Positions 9,877 to 20,644 of a stretch of 64,000 nt of DNA are shown here, piece after piece. The notes under the pieces were generated by a model. That model did no database searches, was not told the origin of the DNA, and worked only from the letters and a program-made list of their open reading frames with translations. Position 1 is the first letter of the stretch. Every line of letters begins with the position of its first letter. The DNA comes from Selaginella tamariscina (lineage: Eukaryota; Streptophyta; Lycopodiopsida; Selaginellales; Selaginellaceae), in assembly GCA_003024785.1 (NCBI GenBank), contig PUQB01000329.1, forward strand, positions 1 to 64,000, read 5' to 3'. A program made the position numbers and the translations under genes.

Positions 9877-11252
9877 AAAATAAATTCTCAAGGATTAATG
9901 AAGCTTTTAGTTCAAACATGGGTCACACATTAACAAGGTAAATAATATACCTTGATAATTTTAAGGTCAGCTAATTATCATTTTGCAGATGTAATGAAAT
10001 AATTGAGAACATGGATTTTCAGCATTGCCATGAGGTAAGAGAGGGGTTTGGCGACAATTTCTTGTGCCACATGTCAGAATGACAGAGTTCATGCAGGAAA
10101 TGGATAATAATGCAGCTCAAAACATCGTTACCATGGGGGCCACTTCAGTTTTTGCATCATCATTTTTATTGGCTTCAGTTCCGAAATCAATTTCTTCAGC
10201 GCATGCAATATCTGAATCTTGTAAGGATGATGTACAATTAAATGATGAAGGGATAGGCAACGAATAGTGGCAACGGATAAATGTGAAAGGGAGCAAACAA
10301 GTGATTTGCAAAGTATTCAAGAGGCAACGCTATCTCATGTTACTCATGGCCATATTGTGTTGTTGGATGTCAATGGTGTTCTGCTTCATCGACAAAGGCC
10401 CAGGATAGAAAAACAGAAATCAAACAAGGAGATTTCATTCCTTGTCATGGTAAATTTCGATATGATATTATTTTTCGTCCAGGGTTGGATCGTCTCTTTC
10501 AAAAGCTTAAGGAGATGGGTGCGCTTGTGGGGATTTGGTCATGCATGCAGATTCATAACTTAACACCGCTGTTGAGTTTACTTAAGAAACATTGTAGTGT
10601 TGCAGAAGAGGTGATTCGTAAAGATTGGATTTTTGACCAGCGAATGTGTCATAAACCTCTCGAATTTCACAATATAAGAAAGGAAAGCAAGCCATACTTC
10701 TTCAAGAATGAAAGAATAATTGGGACTCATGGGGAGATCAGTCGCTTAAGGATAACGAAGAATGCACATATCTTAGTAGTAGACGACTCTCCTCAGAAGG
10801 CTATGCTCAACCAAAACATTGCTTGTATTCATCCAATCACTTTCGATCCATATTCTGATACCGATATCATGGATGAGCTAGTGAACTACTTGGATACGTG
10901 CCTCAGAAAGAAGAATCTCGAAAATTTTTGTGAGCAGTATCCACCGTATCATACATTTCCTGAAGCTTTTCTTTCTCGTGATATTGAATTTTATAAAATG
11001 AAGGATAGCAACCGGGCGCTTTATAATATTATTCTTAAGGAACGTCAGTTTTTAGATGAGCCTTTATGCAGACCTTCTCTTATCACATCTTATGTATTAA
11101 CAAGGATGGCAACTCCCAATTGCATTCGTGAGAGTGTTAAGTGGTGGCAACAACATCAAGATATTGACCAAAATGATTTGATTAATCCGGAGAGTGATGA
11201 TTTAGACAAAATGAAAAGATTTCTTTGTATGATAGAAAGAAAGTATTTATAA
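9877..11252 (+). CDS. FCP1/NIF-type HAD phosphatase-like protein
   Basis: Three exons are proposed: 9877-9937, 9989-10034 and 10078-11252. The last carries the FCP1/NLI-interacting-factor HAD fold: motif I HIVLLDVNGVLLHR (10345-10390), then IIFRPGLDRLFQKLKEMGA, motif II GIWSCMQ (10530) and motif III LVVDDSPQKA (10775-10800), followed by a 150-residue C-terminal extension. In plant FCP1-like families the second Asp of DxDx(T/V) is often Asn, so DVNG does not prove loss of activity. The family dephosphorylates Ser/Thr, classically on the RNA polymerase II tail, but the substrate here is unknown. One-base frame changes are needed at about 10255 and 10400-10430 (A run). The first exon joins in phase to a donor at 9775 within the preceding ParB-like gene, so this may be the C-terminal part of that protein and not a separate gene. 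No start codon is obvious for a separate one. Confidence 0.65.
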
Positions 11253-12840
11253 AAAATTAACATGTTGATAAGAAAATGATTTCATTTGTAATTATGTTTG
11301 ATAGTATTTCTTCATTATTGTAAACTATTTTTAGAATAATATGAATATTCTAAGATATTTTAGGAATATTCCTTACTAAGTAAGGTTATTGAAGGATTAA
11401 TTAATTAATTAATTAATATTTAAGGCTTAATTACATATTAATTAAATGATTAATTAATAATTAAAACTTAAGTATTAATTAGTAATTTATTTTATATTCC
11501 CATTTTCACGTATCATGCACTTTAGTTACAAGTGCATAATATTACATATTCATATTTATATATACATAATTTAGACTCATTTACAATCTTAAATTTATTA
11601 TTAACTTATCAGAAACAATATTCGAATAATGCACACATGAAAACCTATGACCCATAATTAAATGAAAATTAATTTAATTTGTAATACAATTAATCACTTT
11701 AGTGGGAAACCACAACGGTAATTTTTATTAACGATATAGTATTTTTTTTTTTCCAAAGGTCAAATAACCACATGCTAATGAAAAGTGGATTAAGTTAAAA
11801 TTACATATGTAAAAATAATCATATGATCAATATATAATTATTTTTGCTTATATATGGCATATTTGAATTATTCATATAATTTCCAACACTCAAAACTTTA
11901 TAAAACTTTGAAAGTCAAGCATGTAGCCACTTGGATTTGGCTAGGGACAAGACATAGAAAATAAAGACATATAAATGAATTGGATCTAAGCATGTAACAA
12001 CATTAAAAACATCAAGTTAAAGTTTAACTTATTTCTAATGGATTTAGGTTAATGTTTAAAAATATATATATAAATTTTTAGACCATCTATATATTCTGTT
12101 GCTTACTTTAATTGTTATTATTAATACAAGATCTAATTTATTATAGATAAATAAAGACCATTAATTACAAAATAAAGATAAATAAATTAAATAAAATAAA
12201 ATAATAAATTCAAAGAGATTCAACTATACTAAATTCTCCATGGCATTAATGCTTACTTTAAATATAAAGTTATTAAATTTTAATATTTTTAATTTTAATA
12301 GTGGGATTTATGTTTGAAGATGATAAATTTTATAAATTTTAAGTTTAACATCAACAATGTGATTTTAATATATAATTTATAATATGATTAATATAACATT
12401 TAAATTAAGATATATTTAAAGTGTACACAATCTGTGCATATATAAAATAATAATTAATTTAATAGAAAATTTAAAACTAACTATATAGTATATAGTTTTA
12501 TAAATCCAAAAGATACATTACATGTTTTTTATATCTGCAGCATTCTTGCTTACCTTTGACAATTGTGTGTAAACATGTGTGTGTGTGCTGCCCATTCTAT
12601 TTTAACTGTTAGTTGTATAATGTGTCTATATATGCATAATTTATATATAATATTAATATTTTTTACAAACGATAGTAATAGTAATGATTTAAAATGGAAT
12701 TCTTAATTTTCTCTTGGATTATTTGAAATTGCATTACTCCCTTCTCTCTCTCCCCCACATGAAATGAAACATCATTCATTTAACACAGCTGAGTTAAAAA
12801 CTACACAATTATTGTTTCTGGAAAAGATAAAAGTGAAGAA
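11253..12840. other. AT-rich intergenic region
   Basis: Very AT-rich sequence with short TTAATTAAT runs (11395-11460) and no open frame of note. I see no RNA gene or transposon ends. Confidence 0.6.
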
Positions 12841-12910
12841 ACTTCACCTGGAAAATTCTTCAGTTTTGTGCCTCCCACCAATCCAAAAACTTAGCTTTTG
12901 GCTTGTTCTC

Positions 12911-14039
12911 TTAAAACTCGTAGTCCCAGAGCGAATTTGCCACTTCCTCACCAGAGCCATCCCACAAATCCCCCTCCCAAGAATGCCACCGCAGTACTGT
13001 ATATATACCACGTATATGCATGCATTATACATTTATGTTAGATACATAAGGAGATACAATAGATGATATAAGTATATATATGCATGCATTAATTGTCAGT
13101 GTATCTAGTTAGAGAGAGGATGCTTTGATAAAATCTTGCATATACTTATGTTATCTATTGTTTCCTTGTTGGACACTCGTGTAATTTTCATATGCAGAGA
13201 AACTTACTTCTGACATAACGTATAATATAATGTATACACATGCAACTAGATGTGTTTATTGATACACCAAGTATATGACAATTACAATGCAATGTATATA
13301 TACATCGTTGTATTTTCTTGTGAGCACTCGTGTATCTTCATATGCATGTGCTGTATTTGTAGACAAGACTTACTGCTGATATAATGTATACACATGCATG
13401 CATACCACATGTGTATATTTTTATCTGACATAGAAGAAGTTAATGTGTATAGAGAATCTTCATGAGTTTATCAAAGTATCTCTCTATGTGTTTATTGATA
13501 CACCAAGTATATGACAATTAAAATGCATGCATATATATAAATCTACATATACATTGTATTTCCTCGTGAACACTCGTGTAATTTTCATATGCATGTGCGT
13601 GTATTTGTAGAGAAGACTTACTTCTGGGTTGCTTCTTGAGCATATGAGACATCGCGGCTATTGCAACTCCACCAATCCCCGCTCCAGCATAGCAGTAGTT
13701 CTTTGCCTGGTTGATCTTCTGCAGCTGCAAGAAATACAAAAAGAACCAAACTTAGCAGGCGTCTTACCGTAAAATTTGATCATAAAGCTTTCGCTTTTTC
13801 TCTAGAAATCCGCATTTACTAGCGTTTTTACATAGATTTCCCGAATTCTTTTGCTCCTTGCAGCTGTTCTACCGAAATCGCGAATCCGAGAGAAAAGCTA
13901 CAGAAATGCGCACCTGAGGACCGTAGACGGGATCGGAGGCGATGAACTTGTCGACGTCCTTCTTAGTGTAAGGCGGCAGCGATTTCTTCCTCAGAAACAT
14001 CTGCTTCGCATCGCGGAACGGATCCCTCAGCACCTCCAT
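12911..14039 (-). CDS. Small unrecognised protein with a Gly-rich hydrophobic segment
   Basis: Three minus-strand exons: 14039-13914 (MEVLRDPFRDAKQMFLRKKS and on to DPVYGPQ), about 13731-13628 (LQKINQAKNYCYAGAGIGGV then AIAAMSHMLKKQP) and 12991-12911 (YCGGILGRGICGMAL, then GEEVANSLWDYEF and stop). Exon 1 ends at CAG|GTGCGC and exon 2 begins after TTGCAG, in phase 0. The last exon needs a one-base shift between GMAL and EEVAN to give the ending shown. The protein would be about 100 residues: a charged N-terminal part with TKKDVDKFIASDP, then two Gly/Ala-rich segments that could be a membrane hairpin. That architecture suggests a small organelle-membrane protein, but I cannot name the family. 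It is divergent from ARFRP1, with 88 bp between the start codons. Confidence 0.55.
13130..13630. repeat. Intronic tandem duplication that includes splice-donor copies
   Basis: Within intron 2 of the minus-strand gene a unit of about 240 bp is repeated. Markers are GTGTTTATTGATACACCAAG at about 13252 and 13489, CACTCGTGTAATTTTCATATG or a close variant near 13175, 13325 and 13570, and a donor-like CAGAAGTAAGT (minus strand) or variant near 13200, 13365 and 13615. The last one is the donor used in the model. Confidence 0.65.
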
Positions 14040-14127
14040 AGCCACCAAGAACCCCAACCCTTAGAACCCTAATTTCGTGTTAACTCAGCCATGGCTAGGT
14101 TGAACACAGCGTGATCTAGAAATAGAG
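14040..14127. promoter_or_regulatory. Shared promoter gap of a divergent gene pair
   Basis: Only 88 bp separate the ATG of the small minus-strand gene (14039) from that of ARFRP1 (14128). Both 5' leaders must fall within it or have upstream exons. I see no clear TATA box. It contains GAACCCTAATTTCG, and AACCCTAA is a telo-box-like element common in promoters of plant housekeeping genes. Confidence 0.5.
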
Positions 14128-15507
14128 ATGTTCTCGCTACTATACGGATTGTGGAAATACCTGTTTAGCAAGGCGGAATTCCATGTCTTGATCCTCGGCA
14201 TCGACAAAGCAGGAAAAAACTGTAAGTAGAAATCCCCCTCTTTTGTCTGTGCAGAAATTAAACTTGTTATGGGTTTTTATATACATCCATATATATGTGT
14301 GTGTGCGTGTGTGTGTGTACACACACACGCACGCACATATATACTTCCACAGACATTGCTGGAGAAATTAAAGTCAATATACTCAGATTTTGAGGGTCTT
14401 CCACCAGATCGAATAGTACCCACTGTAGGACTAAACATTGGTCGAGTTGAGGCATATAAATCTAAGCTTATATTCTGGGATCTCGGTGGACAGGTACCTA
14501 TACAGACACACACTCATATACTTACATGCACATATATACATGCTTTATATATATATATATATTATATATATATATATATAATGTTATAATATGAATTTGG
14601 TGGAGTTTATAAATGTGTACGAAGTGAAAATGGCAGCTAGGCTTACGTGCAATATGGGAGAAGTATTTTGAGGAGGCTCATGCCGTTGTCTTTGTTGTTG
14701 ATGCTGCCAACCATGCTCGTTTTGAGACACAAAATCTGCTCTGGGTACGCGTGTGTGTGTGTGTGTGTGTGTGAGTGTGTGTGTGTACGCAATAAATATG
14801 AATAAACTGTGTGTGTGTGTGTGTGTTATAGCATTTTTGGAGATCACCATATTTAGTCTGTTTCACATTCTAAACTAACTAAACAGCAAGTAAAACAGAA
14901 ACCTCCATGGTTTCAAACGATTTTCATACATGTACATACTCACACAAACAAAATTGGGCACAGACATGTGTTTGTGTATGTGTGTATGCGTGTGTGTACT
15001 ACTATACGGTATATTACTTTTTCAATGACGTGCTTGCTCAGAGAAAGTTCTTCGACACAAGGATCTACAGGATGCCCCTCTTTTGATCTTGGCTAAAACA
15101 GGTAATGGGTGCGTAGCTGTTTGGATGTGTCTGTGTTTGTCGATTAAGCTCTCTCTCTCCACACACACGCGCACACACACACACGACTTATGTTTATTTA
15201 TCAGGACGTGGGGTGCTGTATCTGCAGAAGAGCTTACAAGTTACCTGGATATGAAGGAGATAGATGAGAGACCATCTTTTATCAAAGGGATCTCTGCTTA
15301 TGATGGGTAAGTGTTCTGGTCATTCAGTTAATTAACCATTTAATAATAGCCAGTTATTAATGTTATACTATACATGTGATACCTTATTATTGATTGTTGT
15401 TATTTTATATATATATTAATAGAACTGGTGTGAGAGATGGAATCATGTGGCTGGTTGAGGAGATGAAACGAAGCAAGAGATCTGAAAATGTTAAGACAGC
15501 ACGCTGA
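14128..15507 (+). CDS. ARFRP1: ARF-related small GTPase, ARFRP1 type
   Basis: Six exons: 14128-14221, 14353-14493, 14637-14744, 15042-15101, 15205-15306 and 15423-15507. The product starts MFSLLYGLWKYLFSKAEFHV and has the P-loop GIDKAGK(T)T, switch I PTVGLNIG, switch II WDLGGQ, then LRAIWEKYFEEAHAVVFVVD, RHKDLQDAPLLILA (the NKxD region follows but is damaged), SAEELTSYLDMKEIDERP and the ending WLVEEMKRSKRSEN. There is no N-terminal myristoylation Gly, as expected for the ARFRP1/ARL subfamily, whose animal and plant members act at the trans-Golgi network (the Arabidopsis gene is known as GB1/ARLB1). One-base errors are needed in the A run before the first donor, at GAGACAC in exon 3, in the GGGG of exon 5, and two bases are missing at the end of exon 4. 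All introns are GT-AG. Confidence 0.85.
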
Positions 15508-15584
15508 CGTTAATGTGGCTTTATGATTAAGTCAATAGTGTGTTAATCTAATATATAACAGAGACATACACAGGTAATCTCTCT

Positions 15585-15614
15585 TCCTCTCTCTCTCTCT
15601 CTCTCTCTCTCTCG
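15585..15614. repeat. (CT)n microsatellite
   Basis: An uninterrupted CT run just downstream of the ARFRP1 stop codon, likely in the 3' untranslated region or beyond it. Confidence 0.8.
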
Positions 15615-17300
15615 ATACATGTATGTATACAGATGTTATATATATAGATACACATATATACATCAGATTTTAGACATACATGCTGATATTTCTTAATTCT
15701 CTCACACACACTATGTAACGCATCCACACGTACACTAAGACATGTTTATAACTGAGTATAGCTATACATACATATATACATATACACACGACTGTGTGTG
15801 TGTGCTTATAAACTAGTACGTACATGTCTGGAGTTACCTACATGTATATATAGATAGACTAGTACTATCATATACACTTAACCAGCATATATATTAACAA
15901 GTCCCTTCTTTTCAAATGTCAACAATAATTAAAACTATTAGCTTCCCATATCATCAGAAATGTTCTAATACACTCATGCAGTAAACATCATATTTACTGT
16001 AATAAATAAATATTCTGTATATGATAGACTAGATAATATCAATTCCATGTAACGTTAAATTGAAAAATATATAATGCATATGTTTATATAAATTTTACTT
16101 ATACCAAAACTAATTCGTAAGCTATATACAATTCTAATATAAATTATATAAAAATGTTTAATATTAATAAATTGTTTGTGACTAACAAAGATAAAATTTA
16201 CTAATTAAAATCAATAGCGTTTGCACTAGATACACTAACTTAAAATAACTCTATTATCTCTTTTGTATTAGAATAACTATTATTAATAAATTTAAACTTT
16301 CATGTTTATTGATAATAAGAAGATCAATACATCAATAATGCATGTATTAAATACTTAATTATGTTAAATTATCATATAGCTCTGAATTTTATAACTTTAC
16401 ATGTAAGAAATATTAAAAAACATAAGAGCTATATTATAAACTTATCTCTGAAACAAAGGATATTTAAAAGTCAATTAAATAAATAAAAGAAATATTTAAA
16501 TATATTATGATTAAAACTACTTTCTTATATTTATATTGAATGACATTAGATATGATATATTTATGTTACATAATATATTGTTATGTATATAGAAATTTGT
16601 ACATATAAACAATCATCTATATTACTTTCTAAATAAACTTTGCAATAGAATAATTAACATTTATTAAGGTATTTTCTAATGTATGTTATTAATTTAATAA
16701 TCGTTATTAAGATATTTTGTAAAGGAAATAATTTAACAACAACTTTGTACAACTTAAGACTTTTATTCTAAGTTGAAAAAGTCTACAAAGTTGTTATAAA
16801 ATTATTTCCTTTACAAAAGACTTTAATTTTTATATTAATATTTCTCTTAAAGGAACAAAGAAAATAAAAACTTATGATTCATTAACATAATATAATATTA
16901 AATTTATATACATAACTTACCAATATAGTGTGTATGTGTATGAACATGTGTTATGTTTTACGTGTGTGTGTGTGTTTGCATATTGATTTTTTATTCTTTT
17001 TGTTTATCTATTAATTTGTATTTCTTTATAGAAATGTTAGCATGCATTATAAACTAAAGTAAAAAAACCTAATTTTATGTTATTTGTAAATATGTATGTA
17101 TATTATAATTGGAGATAAATATTCTTGAGTATTAAAGCTAAATATTCTATTATACTTCGAAGATGTATTTTAAATACTGCACATACACATACATGTACCC
17201 ATATATTATGAGTAGAATTTTTGTGTTTTTGATTTGCTACCCTTAATAATAAAATTGATTTTTTAATTAATTTGTGACTTTTTTTTTGCTATGTTGGAAT
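15615..17300. other. AT-rich intergenic region
   Basis: No open frame, RNA gene or clear transposon boundary was seen apart from the inverted repeat at 16717-16818. Confidence 0.55.
16717..16818. repeat. Foldback or MITE-like inverted repeat
   Basis: The left arm beginning TTTTGTAAAGGAAATAATTT and ending AACAACTTTGTA pairs with the right arm beginning TACAAAGTTGTT and ending ATTATTTCCTTTACAAAA. The arms are about 33-35 bases with one or two indels, around a 34-base loop. No clear target duplication is visible. Confidence 0.6.
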
Positions 17301-20231
17301 CAAAGTAATTGTTTGATGTTCGCAATATTTGATGACGCTAGCTACAAGTAACATTAGGTGAAATAGTTTACTAAGTTCAAGTTACCTAATTTGAACATGT
17401 ATAACTTGAAACCTTAGTTAGTTGTAAGCGCGCACTCTGTATTCAAGTTAGTTAGCTCGGCTAACTTGATTAAAATGAATTATCTCATATGAGATCATAA
17501 GAATGAAATAGAATAATAGATTTTGGCAGCAGACGAATTTAATGTTGCATCCCTATCAATGCAGCTTTTTGGATGGATGGTGTGATTTATACAAAGAGTA
17601 ATGTTGGAAACATACGTTTACATTTTCAATTTACTGAGTAATGAAGGACTTGCATAGTGAAGGCGTTCGACGCACACTTGTGCATTTTCATTATTAACTT
17701 TTTAATCTTAGAAATTGTAACGTTGTTTGCAATGTGGGAAGAAGTTCTTGAACAAGGGAGGTTTAAGTGCATGTACCTCCTCAGAGAGTTGGTGTTCGAT
17801 GAGAATTGAAGGTTGATATTGATTTTCAATATCAATTTTATTTTAGAGTCGAATATGATTATTCAAAAAACGGTTTCTTAACTTTGCATCATGGTCGCAA
17901 ATGTGGGCACTTAAAAAACAAATAAAGTATATATCTTCAATCTTTCGGAATATTGAAAAATAAAACTACTCTTGACTCAAGGTATGATTGTATTCCTTGG
18001 GTTAGTTGTTAGTTCTATCTCAAGGTTTGATGGTGTTTCTTGAGTTGGTTCAATATTTTTGTAAGTATGATATTGTGTAGCGGGATTAACTTAAGAAGAT
18101 GGTGTCCCTTCTTGATGTTTGTAGTTCAAGGTTCGTCCAATATCCGGTTCGAGAATATGAGGTCTCCTATCACCTCATCTGTTGAGATATTTATATTTTA
18201 AACTTTGGCAGAATTTGTGACAATCTTTTCAAGATTCGTTATAAATGACTTGTCAAAGTATGGTATGATCTCTTCAATATTGAGTTTGGAGCGCTCAATA
18301 TTAAACTTGATTATGATCATAAGAGGTGGCCGTAATCATATAATATAAAGACTCAAGTGGATTTAAGTCTGACACTTTGGTAAGGCACTACCTTAGTGTT
18401 ATATACTTGAAACGTGTTTTCAAAGTTAGTTAAGAAATGAGACATTTCTCAATACATTGCTTGAGGGGCAATGGGAATACTTTCTGGATTGCTAGGTGTC
18501 TAGAGTGAATAATGTATCTTAGTTCAATGTACTGAATTAGATATTTTATTCATGTTTGGGGAGATCTATTGAATTATAAGGTATGACGGAAAGATGAAGT
18601 TGATATAACACTTCAGTGTTATGATAACATTTATGTGAAGGTGATATCTTACTAAATCAGTTAGATGAACTAGACACTAGTTCATGATTCCTCTTAGTCT
18701 CTGAACAAAGTTCCTCGAAATACTGTTATAACATTATAATTCCATCTCAAAACTGAAGTTCGGTTCATGTAAACTAAAACCATGTCTATATTATAGTTGT
18801 AGCATTTCGATAAATTGATATGATTGTAAGTTTATATCTATAGTATAACAGCTAGTTGATAAGCTTAGGATTTGACGTTGAAACGATCATTATCCATTCG
18901 AAAGTATCAATATCGAAATTGCAACTATTTATAAAATAAGGATTAGTTTTAAAAGATGTTTATCAAAAATACTAATTTCTTCAATTAGTGAAAATGCTAT
19001 ACTTCAGTATAGTGTTGAGAAACATTTACGAAATCAGTTTAAAGAGTTGGAAATAAATATAATGTTATGGAGGTGTGCAGTATTCTGAATTCAGATAGAC
19101 TCTTATCGTGGAAACTACGTCTTAAAATTCCGTATTTTGAACTTAATACGATAAGGAGTTAGGAATTATTGAATGGCACCTAGTATGTTGTGCTCTTTGG
19201 AGAATGAGTACAATGAGGGTACTAATTAAGACAAAGATTGTTGATTGAGGCATTAGAGATGGGTTTGAATTTCCTGGTTTCCACATTGGTTTATAAGAAA
19301 GGTATGTTAGCTTATCTGGTCCCTGAACTAGTCGGTGTTATGAAAGAGTATAAAGTTGATTGTGAAAGATGAATGGTAGTGCTATCACACTTGGTTGCAA
19401 ATTTGACTGAATTTGATTCCTATCGGGAATAAATTTATGTTAATAACACACCAAGTGGATGGCAGTTGGCATATTGGCAAGACCTTGTTGTTTACATGTG
19501 TACAGCCATGCGCCTCTGTGATCACCTCTGGCCAGATTGACATGTTTACAAAGAACAGGGTTTTACGACTTGTACTCTTATATTGGAAAAGAGCTTGATT
19601 CCGATAAAAGTCTCATACTTAGTCTGGCGTAGCTATATACTAATGAGAGATAGGTATAGTAGCAGATCCTTATGAAAAGGGGTAATGAGAAGCACCGAGG
19701 GATACAGAGATGTAAGCTATAATATCGTAACATGTGGAGATGTGGGACCATTGGAAAATCAAAAGAAATGCGAAGGTGTTTGGTCAAGCATTTGAGAAGT
19801 GCTTGTTGTATGTTAAACGACAGAGGTCGTCAACAACATTTAATATTAAGGAATAAAGCAAGTCTTTATTTCTTGTTAACCAAGGGGCCGGCAACAACAC
19901 TAACTAGAGGCCTCCAATATAAATTCTAGTTAAGTAAAAGAAATTAACCAGTGTTGTGTGCGTCGGGTGACAGACTTTGCAGACGTGCAAAAGGTCTCCA
20001 GGTGACTTCATGTCGTAGGTGGTGCCTCCAGCAGCTGGGTTTACGACTCAGTGAATGACGGTTCTGAAGTACTTGGTTTCGCGTAATGCAAGGGGGGTAA
20101 TAAAAATTATGTGAACTTTTGGCTGACTCCGCATAGAGTGATATGTTAGTTTTGGTTAGTTTTCTCTAACATTATCTAGTCTTGGAGTTGGACGTCAACG
20201 AGGACGTTGACATTTTCAAAGGCGGGGAGTG
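17301..20231 (+). mobile_element. Probable LTR-retroelement internal region, highly decayed
   Basis: The right end reads VNEDVDIFKGGEC in one frame, followed by the purine-rich AAAGGCGGGGAGTG and then TGTCATAG, the layout of a retroelement 3' end (polypurine tract, then LTR start). No gag or pol domain can be recognised upstream, and all frames are stop-rich. At 19490-19552 it carries TGTGTACAGCC, GCGCCTCTGTGATCACCTC and GATTGACATGT, the same motif string that is tandemly repeated inside the TRIM-like element at 60.0-61.3 kb. The left limit is not resolved; 17301 is where the composition changes. Confidence 0.4.
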
Positions 20232-20640
20232 TGTCATAGTTTTTACTATGACTCCTCTTTACTTTGGACGTTGATTGTTGTTACCTACTGTACTATGTTG
20301 ACAAGCCCTAGATGTAGTGAGAAACAACCCCGCTTAGTGCACTTAGGTGTTTAAGGGTAGTTCGGCCGGTTGTCCTTAGATATCTCGAGAAACTCTAAGC
20401 GAAGGTAGCACTTACCTTCTAGAAAACTCTTACCCTCATTTTCCATGTCCCGGTTGGATTAATGGCTAGTTCCGGTGAGTTCGGCATGTCGGATATGCTT
20501 AGAAATACCCCCAGGTTTGACAGGTTAGGGTCTAGGGGTCGATGGATAACTCACCAAGTATGTTCCCTGTGGGAATGAGATTTCAGTGCTAGCCCACTTA
20601 TGTAAACAGGAAAACAAGGGGGGGGGGGGGCTCTGTCACA
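20232..20640 (+). mobile_element. LTR-like segment starting TGTCATAG
   Basis: Starts TGTCATAG directly after a polypurine tract. The first bases match the LTR start of the element at 60012. The right end is uncertain; a 13-base G run (20618-20630) and TGTCACATAA (20634) lie near the likely limit. Confidence 0.35.
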
Positions 20641-20644
20641 TAAA

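Noticed and set aside
10440..10485. Short intron (GTAAAT to CGTCCAG) in the FCP1-like gene
   Set aside because: It would remove the conserved RYDIIFRPG segment; a one-base shift in the A run just before it explains the frame change better.
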